Assembly (NCBI RefSeq): GCF_900101855.1
Contig: NZ_FMVC01000005.1
Location: 124,001-188,000, forward strand
Direction of reading: 5' to 3'
DNA length: 64,000 bases
DNA from: Flavobacterium anhuiense
GTDB taxonomy: Bacteria > Bacteroidota > Bacteroidia > Flavobacteriales > Flavobacteriaceae
The notes below the pieces were generated by a model. The model searched no databases. It had not been told where the DNA came from and saw only the letters and a list, made by a program, of their open reading frames with translations. The position numbers and the translations under genes were made by a program. Positions 55,688 to 64,000 of this stretch are shown one piece after another; within the stretch, counting starts at the first letter, position 1, and every line of letters begins with the position of its first letter.

Positions 55688-58000
55688 ATGGAACTAAGTA
55701 AAATCTATAAAATAGGACATATTGCCATAAGTTTGACTTTAGTTTTTTTATTGTCATGCAACGCTCAGAAAGCCATTTCCTTGCAAAAGAAACAAGTATC
55801 AGATATGGTTTATCCGTTGTTGGACACCGAAAATTCAAGATGGTTTTACTTTTCATCAGCAAGCCGCCCTTTTGGTATGGTTAATTTAAGTCCCGATACT
55901 GAAATTAAAGGCGATTGGGGAGGCGGATATAAATACACTACAGATACAGTTAAAGGTTTCAGCCACATTCACGAATGGCAGATGTCTGGTGTATCTATAA
56001 TGCCAGTTACGATTTCTGATGCCAACAAATCAACTATTTTTAAAGACTTTTATTCCAAATTTAGCCATCAGACCGAAATCATAACACCAGGATATCATTC
56101 GTTAAAACTAGACAGATATCAGATAGCGGCAGAATTGACCAGCACACCAAGAGTCGGATTTCATCAATATACTTTTCCTAAAAAAGCACAGAAAGCAGTT
56201 CTTTTTAATCTGAACACTGTTTTAGGGCCTTGTGAAAACACTAACGGGAAATTAGAAAAAGACAATGATTATGAACTTTCTGGATCATTAGTTTTGAGCA
56301 CTAATTTCAGGCGTCCAAAACCATTGACCGTATTTTTTAAAGTCAAAACAAATCAACCAATTACTTCTGTAGAAAGAGATAATACGACAGGAAATTGTTT
56401 AATCCATTTTGGTGGAGCCAAAGATAAAATACTGATAAAAGTTGGCATTTCGTATACCTCTATAGAAAATGCCTTTATGAATATTGAAACTGAATTGCCT
56501 TATTGGAATTTTAACCAAACAGTTGCGGATTCAAGAAAAGAATGGAGTGCTTTATTAGGAAGAATAAAAATAGAAGGAGGCACTGAGAGCGATCAAAGAA
56601 GATTTTATACTGATTTATGGCATGCCTTACAAGGAAGAAAAATGATCAGCGATGCAAATGGAGCCTATCCCGATAATACAGGAAACAAATTCAGGGTAGG
56701 ACAATTGCCTTTGAGCGCTAATGGAAAACCGAAATTCAACCATTATAATTCTGATGCTTTTTGGGGCGCACAATGGACGATTAGCAACCTCTGGGGATTG
56801 GTTTATCCTGAGATTATGGAAGAATTTGTGCATTCGCTAATGCAGTATTACAAAGATGGCGGTATCATTCCTCGCGGTCCTGCTGGCGGAAATGATACGT
56901 ATGTAATGACAGGAGCTTCGACAACTCCATTTATAGTCAGCGCAATCCAAAAAGGAATTGTAAAAGAAAATTTAGAAGAGATTTATATAGCACTCAAAAA
57001 AAATCATATGCCGGGCGGTATTATGGAAAAAGCAGGATATGAGCACAATACCAATATTGGAGGCGGACTAAAATATTATTTGCAAAAAGGATATGTGCCG
57101 TACCCGCTTCCCGATGGCAATTTCGGAAGCCATCAAGACGGAGCAAGCCAGACTTTAGAATATGCCTATCAGGATTGGACTTTGGCGCAGCTGGCTAAAA
57201 AACTGAATCATGAAGAGGATTACCAATACTTTATGAAAAGATCTGAAAACTACAAAAACATATTTGATTCGTCAATCGGTTGGATGCGTCCGAGAAATGC
57301 GCAAGGAGAATGGCGCGAAAATTATGATCCTTATCAGTATGAAAACGGATTTATTGAATCTAACGGAGCACAGTCAACTTGGTTTGTTCCTCATGATATT
57401 GAAGGTTTAGCATCATTAATGGGCGGAAAAGAAAAAGCAACAGAAAAATTGAATATTCAATTTGAAACAGCTAAAAAACAAAATTATACCTCAGGAACTT
57501 CACATGACGCAGAATTGCATCCAGAATTCAGCAGGATTCCTGTAAATTTCGGAAATCAGCCATCAATCCAAACTTCCAATATATTTACTCTTTTAGGAAG
57601 AGCCGATTTAACGCAGTTCTGGACTAGAAACGTAGTGAAAACCACTTTCAGCGGATTATCTCCTGCAACTGGCTATAACGGAGATGAAGACCAAGGTCTA
57701 ATGGGAAGTTTAAACGTTTTGCTTAAAATAGGCTTGTTTCAAATGAACGGGGGAACAGACAAGGATGCAGTTTACCAAACAGGAAGTCCAATTTTCAACA
57801 AAATTACGATAGATTTGAATCCAGCATATTATTCAGGAAAGACATTTGTAATTAGAGCCCAGAATAATAGCTCAGAAAATGTATATATAAAAAATATCAG
57901 ATACAATAATAAAACAGTAGAAGACTTTACGCTTTCGCATCAACAGATTACAAATGGAGGTGAGTTAATCTTAGAAATGTCAGATCAGCCAAAATCTTAA
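55688..58000 (+). CDS. GH92-family glycosidase lipoprotein, divergent active-site motif
   Basis: A 770-residue lipoprotein (lipobox VFLLSC, C24). GH92 architecture: N-terminal beta-sandwich with RPFGMVNLSPDTEIKG, then GFSHIHEWQMSG, and an (alpha/alpha)6 domain with LWHALQGRKM, IPRGPAGGNDTYVMTG, and GFIESNGAQSTWFVPHD, whose glutamate is the expected acid. The usual GNDDxGxMS base motif appears here as GDEDQGLMGS: the final Asp is kept while neighbours change, which may mark a subfamily with another linkage preference. GH92 enzymes are calcium-dependent exo-alpha-mannosidases. The next gene, 21 bp downstream, encodes a second GH92 member with the standard motif, so the two probably cut different linkages of one glycan. 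Confidence 0.87.
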   Translation: MELSKIYKIGHIAISLTLVFLLSCNAQKAISLQKKQVSDMVYPLLDTENSRWFYFSSASRPFGMVNLSPDTEIKGDWGGGYKYTTDTVKGFSHIHEWQMSGVSIMPVTISDANKSTIFKDFYSKFSHQTEIITPGYHSLKLDRYQIAAELTSTPRVGFHQYTFPKKAQKAVLFNLNTVLGPCENTNGKLEKDNDYELSGSLVLSTNFRRPKPLTVFFKVKTNQPITSVERDNTTGNCLIHFGGAKDKILIKVGISYTSIENAFMNIETELPYWNFNQTVADSRKEWSALLGRIKIEGGTESDQRRFYTDLWHALQGRKMISDANGAYPDNTGNKFRVGQLPLSANGKPKFNHYNSDAFWGAQWTISNLWGLVYPEIMEEFVHSLMQYYKDGGIIPRGPAGGNDTYVMTGASTTPFIVSAIQKGIVKENLEEIYIALKKNHMPGGIMEKAGYEHNTNIGGGLKYYLQKGYVPYPLPDGNFGSHQDGASQTLEYAYQDWTLAQLAKKLNHEEDYQYFMKRSENYKNIFDSSIGWMRPRNAQGEWRENYDPYQYENGFIESNGAQSTWFVPHDIEGLASLMGGKEKATEKLNIQFETAKKQNYTSGTSHDAELHPEFSRIPVNFGNQPSIQTSNIFTLLGRADLTQFWTRNVVKTTFSGLSPATGYNGDEDQGLMGSLNVLLKIGLFQMNGGTDKDAVYQTGSPIFNKITIDLNPAYYSGKTFVIRAQNNSSENVYIKNIRYNNKTVEDFTLSHQQITNGGELILEMSDQPKS

Positions 58001-58021
58001 TACTAAAGAAATAATTAGGGA

Positions 58022-60295
58022 ATGAAAAATACAAAGTCGCTCATTTTTTTAGCAGCAAGTTTTCTTCTTGCCATAAATAGCAGTGCTCAGCAGAATGTAC
58101 ATCAATATGTTGATCCAATGATAGGTTCAGAAGGCGTGGGAAGAGTTTTTATCGGGCCTTCTTGTCCTTATGGAATGGTAAAACCAAGTCCAGATTGTAC
58201 TTCTAGTCCAAACAGCGGTTGGCTTCCAGAACCAAAAGAAGTGACAGGATTCAGTCAAGTGCATGTGAGTGGAACGGGTGGAGGACCAAAGTACGGCAAC
58301 ATCCTGATTATGCCTTTTTCTGGTGCTTTGGATAAAATGGATCAGACTTCTTTTAGAGCTGAAGAAAATGTAAAATTGGGTTACTACGAAACTGTTTTTA
58401 AAGCAAATAACATTAAAACTGAAATTACGACTGGAGAGAAAGTTTCATTTTATAGAATTACCTATCCTAAAAACAGTTCAAAAGAATTAAAGATAGACCC
58501 AGGATTTTTTTTGGGAGAAGAAAAAATTCCTGATGCTAGAGAAGCCCAGCAGTTTGTTGGCTCACAAATTGAAATAGTTTCAGATACAGAAGTGAGAGGC
58601 TATAGCAGAATTAGAGGCGGATGGAATAATGGAAGAGCTTACACGGTTTATTTCTGTGCCGTTTTCGATCAGCCAATAGCGAAATATGTGACTTTCAAAG
58701 ACGGAAAATTCTATAATAATCAGAAAACCCAATTTGACTCAGGAAAGAAAACAGCCGCATTATTGTCTTTCGGAAATGGAGGAAAAGAAGAGCTGAACGT
58801 CAAAATCGGAATTTCGTTTTTGAGCGAATTAAAAGCGAAGAATAATATAGATGCTGAAATTCCGCATTGGGATTTTAATGTAGTATTGGGCGCACTGCAA
58901 AATAAATGGGAGAATTTATTAAGCCGTATTCAGCTTTCAAAAGACACTTCAGACGAATATAAAAAAATGTTTTATACAGGTTTGTATCACACTATGATTA
59001 TGCCTGTGGACAGAACAGGAGAGAATCCTTTATGGACAAATGATGAGCCATATTACGATGATTTTTATACGATTTGGGACACATTTAGAACTTCAAGTCC
59101 GTTAATCGCGCTGATTGACAGCAAACGAAAGGTAGATATCATCAACGCGATGCTTAATATTTACAAACGTGAAGGATATATGCCAGAAGGAAGAAGCGGA
59201 AATGATAATGGAAGAACTCAAGGCGGATCAAATGCTGAGGTGGTTATCGCTGATGCTTTTGTGAAAAACTTAAAAGGAATTGACTACGAATTGGCTTTAC
59301 AAGCCATGATTAAGGACGCTACGGTGCCTCCGGGAGGAAATGAAGAAAGAGAAGGACGCGGCGGACTTTTGGATTACCTTAAATTAGGTTACGTTCCTTA
59401 TGGCACTGACCGCGCAGGAAACCGAACAATCGATTATTCGTACAACGATTATAATATTGCCACAGTGGCTAAAGGTTTAGGCAAAACAGAATTGTATAAT
59501 CAATACATGAAACAAGCTGAAAACTGGCAGAATTTATGGCGTGCCGATTACGAAAATAACGGAGCAAAAGGATTTATCATGCCAAAAGACAAAGACGGAA
59601 ATTGGCTGGATGATGTCGTTTTTGGAGAATCCAAAATCCAGAAACCTACTTTTAAGTATACGCCTGTTATTATCGAATCTCCTTGGTATGTATGCCATTG
59701 GTGCGTGTTTTTCTACGAAGGAACTTCTTGGGAATATTCATTTAGCATTCCGCATGATGTTCCAGAACTGATTAAAAAATCGGGAGGAGAGAAAGCATTT
59801 GAAAACCGTCTGGATATTTTCTTTGATCAAAATTTATATAATGTGGCCAATGAACCTTCATTTTTAACGCCTTGTTTGTACCATTGGATCGGAAAACCTT
59901 ATTTGAGCAGTGACAGGATTAGAAGCATTATAAAGAATAATTTTAATACTTCGAGAGAAGGTTTGCCAGGAAATGATGATTCTGGCGCTATGTCTTCTTG
60001 GCTGGCTTTCCACATGATGGGACTATACCCAAATGCTGGACAGCCTTATTATCTGATCAATACGCCTTTGATTAAAGAAACAGTAATACAGTTGGAAAAT
60101 GGTAAAAAGTTTACCATCTCAGCTAAAAAAATGACGGATAAAAACAGATACATAAAAAGTGCTCTACTAAATGGAAAACCATACAACAAAGCATGGATTA
60201 CGCATGATGATATTAATAACGGTGGTGAATTGGTTTTAGAAATGGATTCAAAACCATCAGCTTGGGGAACGACAATTTTACCGCCAAATAAATAA
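58022..60295 (+). CDS. GH92 exo-alpha-mannosidase
   Basis: A 757-residue exported enzyme with a signal peptide cleaved after NSSA (about residue 22, before QQNVHQYVDPMIGSEG). GH92 motifs are canonical: YVDPMIGSEGVG, GTGGGPKYGNI, LYHTMIMP, YDDFYTIWDTFRTSSPLIAL, PEGRSGNDNGRTQGGSN, FYEGTSWEYSFSIPHD with the catalytic acid Glu, and PGNDDSGAMSSW with the base aspartates. It would hydrolyse alpha-linked mannose with inversion, in a calcium-dependent way. The mature start has no lipobox, so it is soluble, probably periplasmic. It is co-transcribed with the preceding GH92 and very likely with the small secreted protein 15 bp downstream. Confidence 0.9.
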   Translation: MKNTKSLIFLAASFLLAINSSAQQNVHQYVDPMIGSEGVGRVFIGPSCPYGMVKPSPDCTSSPNSGWLPEPKEVTGFSQVHVSGTGGGPKYGNILIMPFSGALDKMDQTSFRAEENVKLGYYETVFKANNIKTEITTGEKVSFYRITYPKNSSKELKIDPGFFLGEEKIPDAREAQQFVGSQIEIVSDTEVRGYSRIRGGWNNGRAYTVYFCAVFDQPIAKYVTFKDGKFYNNQKTQFDSGKKTAALLSFGNGGKEELNVKIGISFLSELKAKNNIDAEIPHWDFNVVLGALQNKWENLLSRIQLSKDTSDEYKKMFYTGLYHTMIMPVDRTGENPLWTNDEPYYDDFYTIWDTFRTSSPLIALIDSKRKVDIINAMLNIYKREGYMPEGRSGNDNGRTQGGSNAEVVIADAFVKNLKGIDYELALQAMIKDATVPPGGNEEREGRGGLLDYLKLGYVPYGTDRAGNRTIDYSYNDYNIATVAKGLGKTELYNQYMKQAENWQNLWRADYENNGAKGFIMPKDKDGNWLDDVVFGESKIQKPTFKYTPVIIESPWYVCHWCVFFYEGTSWEYSFSIPHDVPELIKKSGGEKAFENRLDIFFDQNLYNVANEPSFLTPCLYHWIGKPYLSSDRIRSIIKNNFNTSREGLPGNDDSGAMSSWLAFHMMGLYPNAGQPYYLINTPLIKETVIQLENGKKFTISAKKMTDKNRYIKSALLNGKPYNKAWITHDDINNGGELVLEMDSKPSAWGTTILPPNK

Positions 60296-60310
60296 AAAAT
60301 GATAAACAGG

Positions 60311-60871
60311 ATGAAAAATATATTTTTAATGCTTCTTTTCTGCATCGTTTATCAGAAAGGAATATCTCAAAATTACATTCCAACATTAAAAAATAATACG
60401 CAACTGCATTATGTCTGCAAACTGCACGGACAAACGAGAACTTTACAGCTCATAGCAGAAACAGCAACTGATAAATTAGCTTTTAAATTAGAAACCAGAG
60501 GCGTGAAAAGTAAAATAGTAATGCTTCCCGAAGCCGTAAAAAACGGAACCGAATTAAGTTTTAATCAAGGAGAATATGAGCCAGTTTTAAACTTAAAACC
60601 AACAGAAACGTTTTTTATGATTTCGCAGTCGGCTTATCAAGATTTAGTCAAAAAAGGTTCCTTTGTTTATAATAATACAACATATGTTCTAGATAAAAAA
60701 AATGCAGAAAGTGTTCAAATTGAAGGCAAACCAGTTGATGCTCTGCATGTAAAAGCGAAGATTGATGAAACTGAAATGTGGATTGTAAAAAATCCAGATT
60801 TCCCCTTAATCTGTAAAATCACAAATAATCCATTAGGAATCAACCCAACGTTGGTAAAGGTCGTGGATTAA
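60311..60871 (+). CDS. Small secreted protein of unknown function
   Basis: A 186-residue protein from the ATG at 60311, with an alternative ATG at 60299. A signal peptide (MKNIFLMLLFCIVYQKGISQ) is clear. The mature part is beta-rich, opening YIPTLKNNTQLHYVCKLHGQ and ending in a strand-rich WIVKNPDFPLICKITNNP. I recognise no family; the overall look is of a small periplasmic beta-barrel or lipocalin-like binding protein, which is a guess. It sits between GH92 and a phosphoesterase with short gaps (15 and 51 bp), so it belongs to the same operon and may bind a product or modify the phosphoesterase substrate. Confidence 0.7.
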   Translation: MKNIFLMLLFCIVYQKGISQNYIPTLKNNTQLHYVCKLHGQTRTLQLIAETATDKLAFKLETRGVKSKIVMLPEAVKNGTELSFNQGEYEPVLNLKPTETFFMISQSAYQDLVKKGSFVYNNTTYVLDKKNAESVQIEGKPVDALHVKAKIDETEMWIVKNPDFPLICKITNNPLGINPTLVKVVD

Positions 60872-60922
60872 TAGAATAATTTCACCCAAAGGGTTAAAGT
60901 TTCTGAGTTATAATAATAAACC

Positions 60923-62758
60923 ATGGCATTTAAAAATTTCTGTTGGGTATTGATTTTTGCAGTTCTAATTTCTTGTAAAACAGAACAGCATTCGCACGAT
61001 CAAAAAATAAAGATTGGTTTTATAGCCGATGCACATTTACAGGATATTTTTGCCAAATTTGAAGACAGCAATTATCAAGGCATTCAAAACCCTGTAACGG
61101 GCGAATACGCCAATATTAGGACCATGAATGCGCAACTGCATTCAACTCGAATTTTTAATGAAAACTACTTTGCTTTTTTAGCAGCGCTAAATGACATCGT
61201 AAAAAGGGGCATTAAACAGGTTGTGCTTCCAGGTGATTTTAGTGATGACGGACAGCCCGTTCATGTTCGCGGATTACGAAAAATACTCAACGAATATTCT
61301 CAGAAATACGGCATTTCGTTTTATGTAACCACAGGAAATCACGATGTTGTAAGACCTTTTTCGCAAGATGCTGTTAAAACTGATTTTTTAGGAAAAGATG
61401 GAAAAGAACAGATTATTAGCAGTTCTGAAAACAATTTTAAGGCAAGTAAAAGCGAACTAGTTCCAATTATAACTGCCGATATAAAAAATTGGGGTTATAA
61501 AGAAACGATTGAAGAAATGCGTGATTTTGGTTTCTTTCCTAAAAAGACCGATTTGTATTGGGAAACACCTTTTTCAAACTACACTTACCAAGAATATAAT
61601 TTTGAAGAAGCCCAAAAAGAATCCGCTTTAGAAAAAAGAACGTATAAAATTAAAGACACCAATTTGTTTCTGCCAGATGCAAGTTATTTCGTCGAACCCA
61701 TACAAGGAATCTGGCTTTTAGCTATAGATGCCAATGCGTATGTTCCGAATGAAAAATTATCAGGAAAACCAAATGATCCTCATGACTTTTCTGGAGCCAA
61801 TACAGGGTACAATAATGTTCTGATTTATAAAAGCCATTTGCTAAAATGGGTAAAAAAAGTGGCAGAGCAAGCAAAAGCAAAAGGAAAAATACTAATTGCT
61901 TTTAGCCATTACCCAATGGTGGAATTTAATAATAATGCTTCAGCTGAATTGAAACAGCTTTTCGGTGCCAATAAAATGCAATTGCAGCGTGTTCCCAATG
62001 AAGATGTCGCACAGCAATTTGCAGATGCGGGAATTCAGGTTCATTTTGGCGGACACATGCACATAAACGATACAGGCGTTAGAACGACAGCAAAAGGAAA
62101 CACGCTGTTTAATATTCAAACTCCATCGCTTGCCGCTTATATGCCAGCTTATAAAATTTTGACCATTGATTCAGATTCTGAACTCGAAGTTGAAACTGTT
62201 GTAATTGGAAAAGTACATAAATTCAATAGTCTTATTCCTTTTTATGAAGAGGAATATGCTCATTTAAAAGAAATAAAAAGTAAAGACGTTTGGGATAAAG
62301 AAATTCTAAAGGCAAAAGATTATGAAGAATTTACCAATTGGCATTTAAAAGAGTTGGTTCGTCTAAGGTTTTTGCCTGAAGATTTTCCTGCAGAATTTCT
62401 AAAATCTATTGTAAATCTATCAGGAAGAGATTTATTAGAAAAGAACAAAAATAGGGAAGAAGTTGCTAAAGATTTGAAAGAGAATTCTCTGACCCTTTCC
62501 GATTTTGAATCATGGAATGGTTTTGATATGATTTTCGATTTTTACCGTTTAAAAAGTGCTGACGAATTAGCATTTTCAAAAATTGGAAAAGAAAGATTAA
62601 AACAATATGAAGTCATATGCAGACAGTTAAAAAAAGCAGATGACCCCAAACTGATTTTATGGGCAGAAATATTTCATAAAACCATGAATGGAGAGCCTTC
62701 CGATCATTTTAAGATTGATTTGAAAAATGGTAAAATTCATAACTTATCTGTTAAATAA
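60923..62758 (+). CDS. Calcineurin-like metallophosphoesterase lipoprotein
   Basis: A 611-residue lipoprotein (lipobox VLISC, C18). The two-metal phosphoesterase core is intact: FIADAHLQD, LPGDFSDDGQ, VTTGNHDVV, FSHYPMVEF and HFGGHMHINDTG. The C-terminal 200 residues are helical and without recognised family. Such enzymes hydrolyse phosphomonoesters or diesters; in this glycan context removal of phosphate from phosphomannose-type or other phosphorylated sugars is possible, but this is inference. It is exported to the periplasm or outer membrane and is the last enzyme gene before the hybrid regulator. Confidence 0.85.
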   Translation: MAFKNFCWVLIFAVLISCKTEQHSHDQKIKIGFIADAHLQDIFAKFEDSNYQGIQNPVTGEYANIRTMNAQLHSTRIFNENYFAFLAALNDIVKRGIKQVVLPGDFSDDGQPVHVRGLRKILNEYSQKYGISFYVTTGNHDVVRPFSQDAVKTDFLGKDGKEQIISSSENNFKASKSELVPIITADIKNWGYKETIEEMRDFGFFPKKTDLYWETPFSNYTYQEYNFEEAQKESALEKRTYKIKDTNLFLPDASYFVEPIQGIWLLAIDANAYVPNEKLSGKPNDPHDFSGANTGYNNVLIYKSHLLKWVKKVAEQAKAKGKILIAFSHYPMVEFNNNASAELKQLFGANKMQLQRVPNEDVAQQFADAGIQVHFGGHMHINDTGVRTTAKGNTLFNIQTPSLAAYMPAYKILTIDSDSELEVETVVIGKVHKFNSLIPFYEEEYAHLKEIKSKDVWDKEILKAKDYEEFTNWHLKELVRLRFLPEDFPAEFLKSIVNLSGRDLLEKNKNREEVAKDLKENSLTLSDFESWNGFDMIFDFYRLKSADELAFSKIGKERLKQYEVICRQLKKADDPKLILWAEIFHKTMNGEPSDHFKIDLKNGKIHNLSVK

Positions 62759-62810
62759 TTTTAATATTTATTAAATCAAAAAGATTAAATTGCATTTATA
62801 ATTTATTTTC

Positions 62811-64000
62811 ATGAGATTAAAATTCCTTATAGTATTCTTATTATCTGCCAGTTTTTATTATTCGTATTCACAGAATATAAAATTTGCGCATTATAACGAC
62901 AATAACGGACTGTCTCATAATTCGGTACGCCATATTGTACAGGATAAAAAAGGTTTTATGTGGTTTGGAACATTCTCTGGATTAAACCGTTTCGACGGTT
63001 ATCAGTTCAAGAATTACATGAGTTCTACTCCTGGAAAAAATAAATTGTACAATGATGATATTACAGCTTTAGAATTAGACGAAGCTTCTAATAATTTGTG
63101 GATTGGAACCCGAAAAGGATTGACGCTTTTTAAAATGGACACCCATGTCTTCACGACTTTTTTTCATAAAAAAAACGATCCAAACAGTTTGCCTGATGAT
63201 GAAGTGAGATCGGTTTATGCAGATAAATACAATAGAGTTTGGGTAGGCACAAAAACCAAAGGAGTTTATTTGTTTTTTCTGAAAGAGAACCGATTCGAGA
63301 AAATCAAGCTTAAAGGTTTTGATTATGTCAAAGAGATTTTTGAAGATAAAAAAGGAAATGTTTGGGTTGGTAGTTATGAAAAATCAGGTGTTGCCAAAAT
63401 TACAATGGATGCAAAAGGGGCAATTGTTAGGATAATGACCTATACGCTCTCTGTACCAAATTCAAATGTCAAAAATCCATATCTTAATTTTATTTACGAA
63501 GATGCCAAATCGGATATTTTTATAGGAACCCGAGAAGGACTATACAAATTGGATAAAGCAAGAAATCAGTTCATTAATCTTTATATTGAGAATAAACAGA
63601 TTCGAGGCGCTTTAGGTCCATATTTTCTATCTGTTGCAAAAGCCCCAGACGGGAAATATTGGGTAGGAACGTTAGGAGGATTGCTGGTTTGCAATGAATT
63701 GGAAGATATCCAAAAAGGAAATTATAAATGGTATTATTCTATTTTGTCAGATGATAGTTCGCTGGTTGATAATTTAATTGCATCACTTTATTTTGATAAA
63801 TCTGGGGTCTTATGGATAGGAACCGAAGACGGTCTGGACAAATATGATCCTTATGAAAATCAGTTTACTTTAAACAAAGACATATCGCGTTCTATTGGCA
63901 ATCAGGCGCCTAGAATAAGGGGATTTGCCAAAACATATGATGAAAAAGTAATTGTAGCGACTTATCATAACGGACTTTTTATTTCCAATACAAAAGGCTC
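62811..64000 (+). CDS. Hybrid two-component regulator, 5' part (HTCS), truncated by window
   Basis: An open frame from the ATG at 62811 to the window end with no stop (about 396 codons). A signal peptide (MRLKFLIVFLLSASFYYSYS) is followed by the start of a periplasmic beta-propeller with repeated Reg_prop units: GLSHNSVRHIVQDKKGFMWF, then GTFSGLNRFDGYQFKNY, NLWIGTRKGLTLF, VWVGTKTKGVYLF, YWVGTLGGLLV and VLWIGTEDGLDKYD. This is the typical sensor half of hybrid two-component systems that control PULs in Bacteroidota. The kinase, receiver and AraC-type output domains would lie beyond the window. It probably senses an oligosaccharide from the GH89/GH92 locus and activates the second susC operon through the TCCAT repeat. 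Confidence 0.88.
   Translation, partial: MRLKFLIVFLLSASFYYSYSQNIKFAHYNDNNGLSHNSVRHIVQDKKGFMWFGTFSGLNRFDGYQFKNYMSSTPGKNKLYNDDITALELDEASNNLWIGTRKGLTLFKMDTHVFTTFFHKKNDPNSLPDDEVRSVYADKYNRVWVGTKTKGVYLFFLKENRFEKIKLKGFDYVKEIFEDKKGNVWVGSYEKSGVAKITMDAKGAIVRIMTYTLSVPNSNVKNPYLNFIYEDAKSDIFIGTREGLYKLDKARNQFINLYIENKQIRGALGPYFLSVAKAPDGKYWVGTLGGLLVCNELEDIQKGNYKWYYSILSDDSSLVDNLIASLYFDKSGVLWIGTEDGLDKYDPYENQFTLNKDISRSIGNQAPRIRGFAKTYDEKVIVATYHNGLFISNTKG

Overview
The window is AT-rich DNA from a member of the Bacteroidota, most likely Flavobacterium or a close relative. The evidence is paired SusC/SusD outer-membrane systems, a type IX secretion C-terminal domain, a hybrid two-component sensor with a periplasmic propeller, an RteC-type protein, A-rich sequence in place of Shine-Dalgarno sites, and the palindromic 'AACCTGT(T/C)(A/G)GGT' intergenic repeats common in this genus. 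No rRNA, tRNA or CRISPR array was seen. All calls come from reading the sequence; no database search was run.

Region 1 (1-12.2 kb) looks like an accessory island. It holds an RteC-family regulator, an excisionase-like helix-turn-helix protein preceded by a direct repeat, a HEPN-like protein with zinc ribbons, and, on the minus strand, a tight three-gene operon: a membrane-anchored KAP P-loop NTPase, a metallo-beta-lactamase-fold protein, and a 1707-residue trypsin-like protease fused to a STAND-type ATPase. This looks like an anti-phage or conflict system related to AVAST-type STAND systems.

Region 2 (12.3-44.1 kb) is a large polysaccharide utilization locus. It has two paralogous clan GH-D glycosidases (one with CBM35 and a T9SS sorting domain), a sialate O-acetylesterase-like esterase, a GH36 alpha-galactosidase, a GntR-type regulator, a sodium/solute symporter, SusC/SusD, a GH2 enzyme with CBM32, and a GH95 enzyme. 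Next come an AraC regulator, a sugar porter and a DUF5107/TPR protein on the minus strand, then aldose epimerase and GH97 on the plus strand. The set suggests a glycan with alpha-galactosyl and fucosyl (or L-galactosyl) caps and O-acetyl groups. Three genes share an almost identical promoter/operator block, TTTG-N5-TTGTAGTATAG-N3-AGTATA.

Region 3 (44.2-48.1 kb) holds housekeeping-type genes: a TetR regulator and a dihydrolipoyl dehydrogenase sharing an 18-bp operator-like repeat, a RibD/DHFR-like reductase, and an AraC-family regulator.

Region 4 (48.3 kb to the end) is a second locus: GH89, SusC/SusD, two GH92 enzymes, a small secreted protein, a calcineurin-like phosphoesterase lipoprotein, and the 5' part of a hybrid two-component regulator. 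GH89 plus GH92 points to glycoprotein glycans (alpha-GlcNAc and alpha-mannose). A TCCAT-N16-TCCAT element occurs in front of both the region 2 AraC-linked genes and the region 4 susC.
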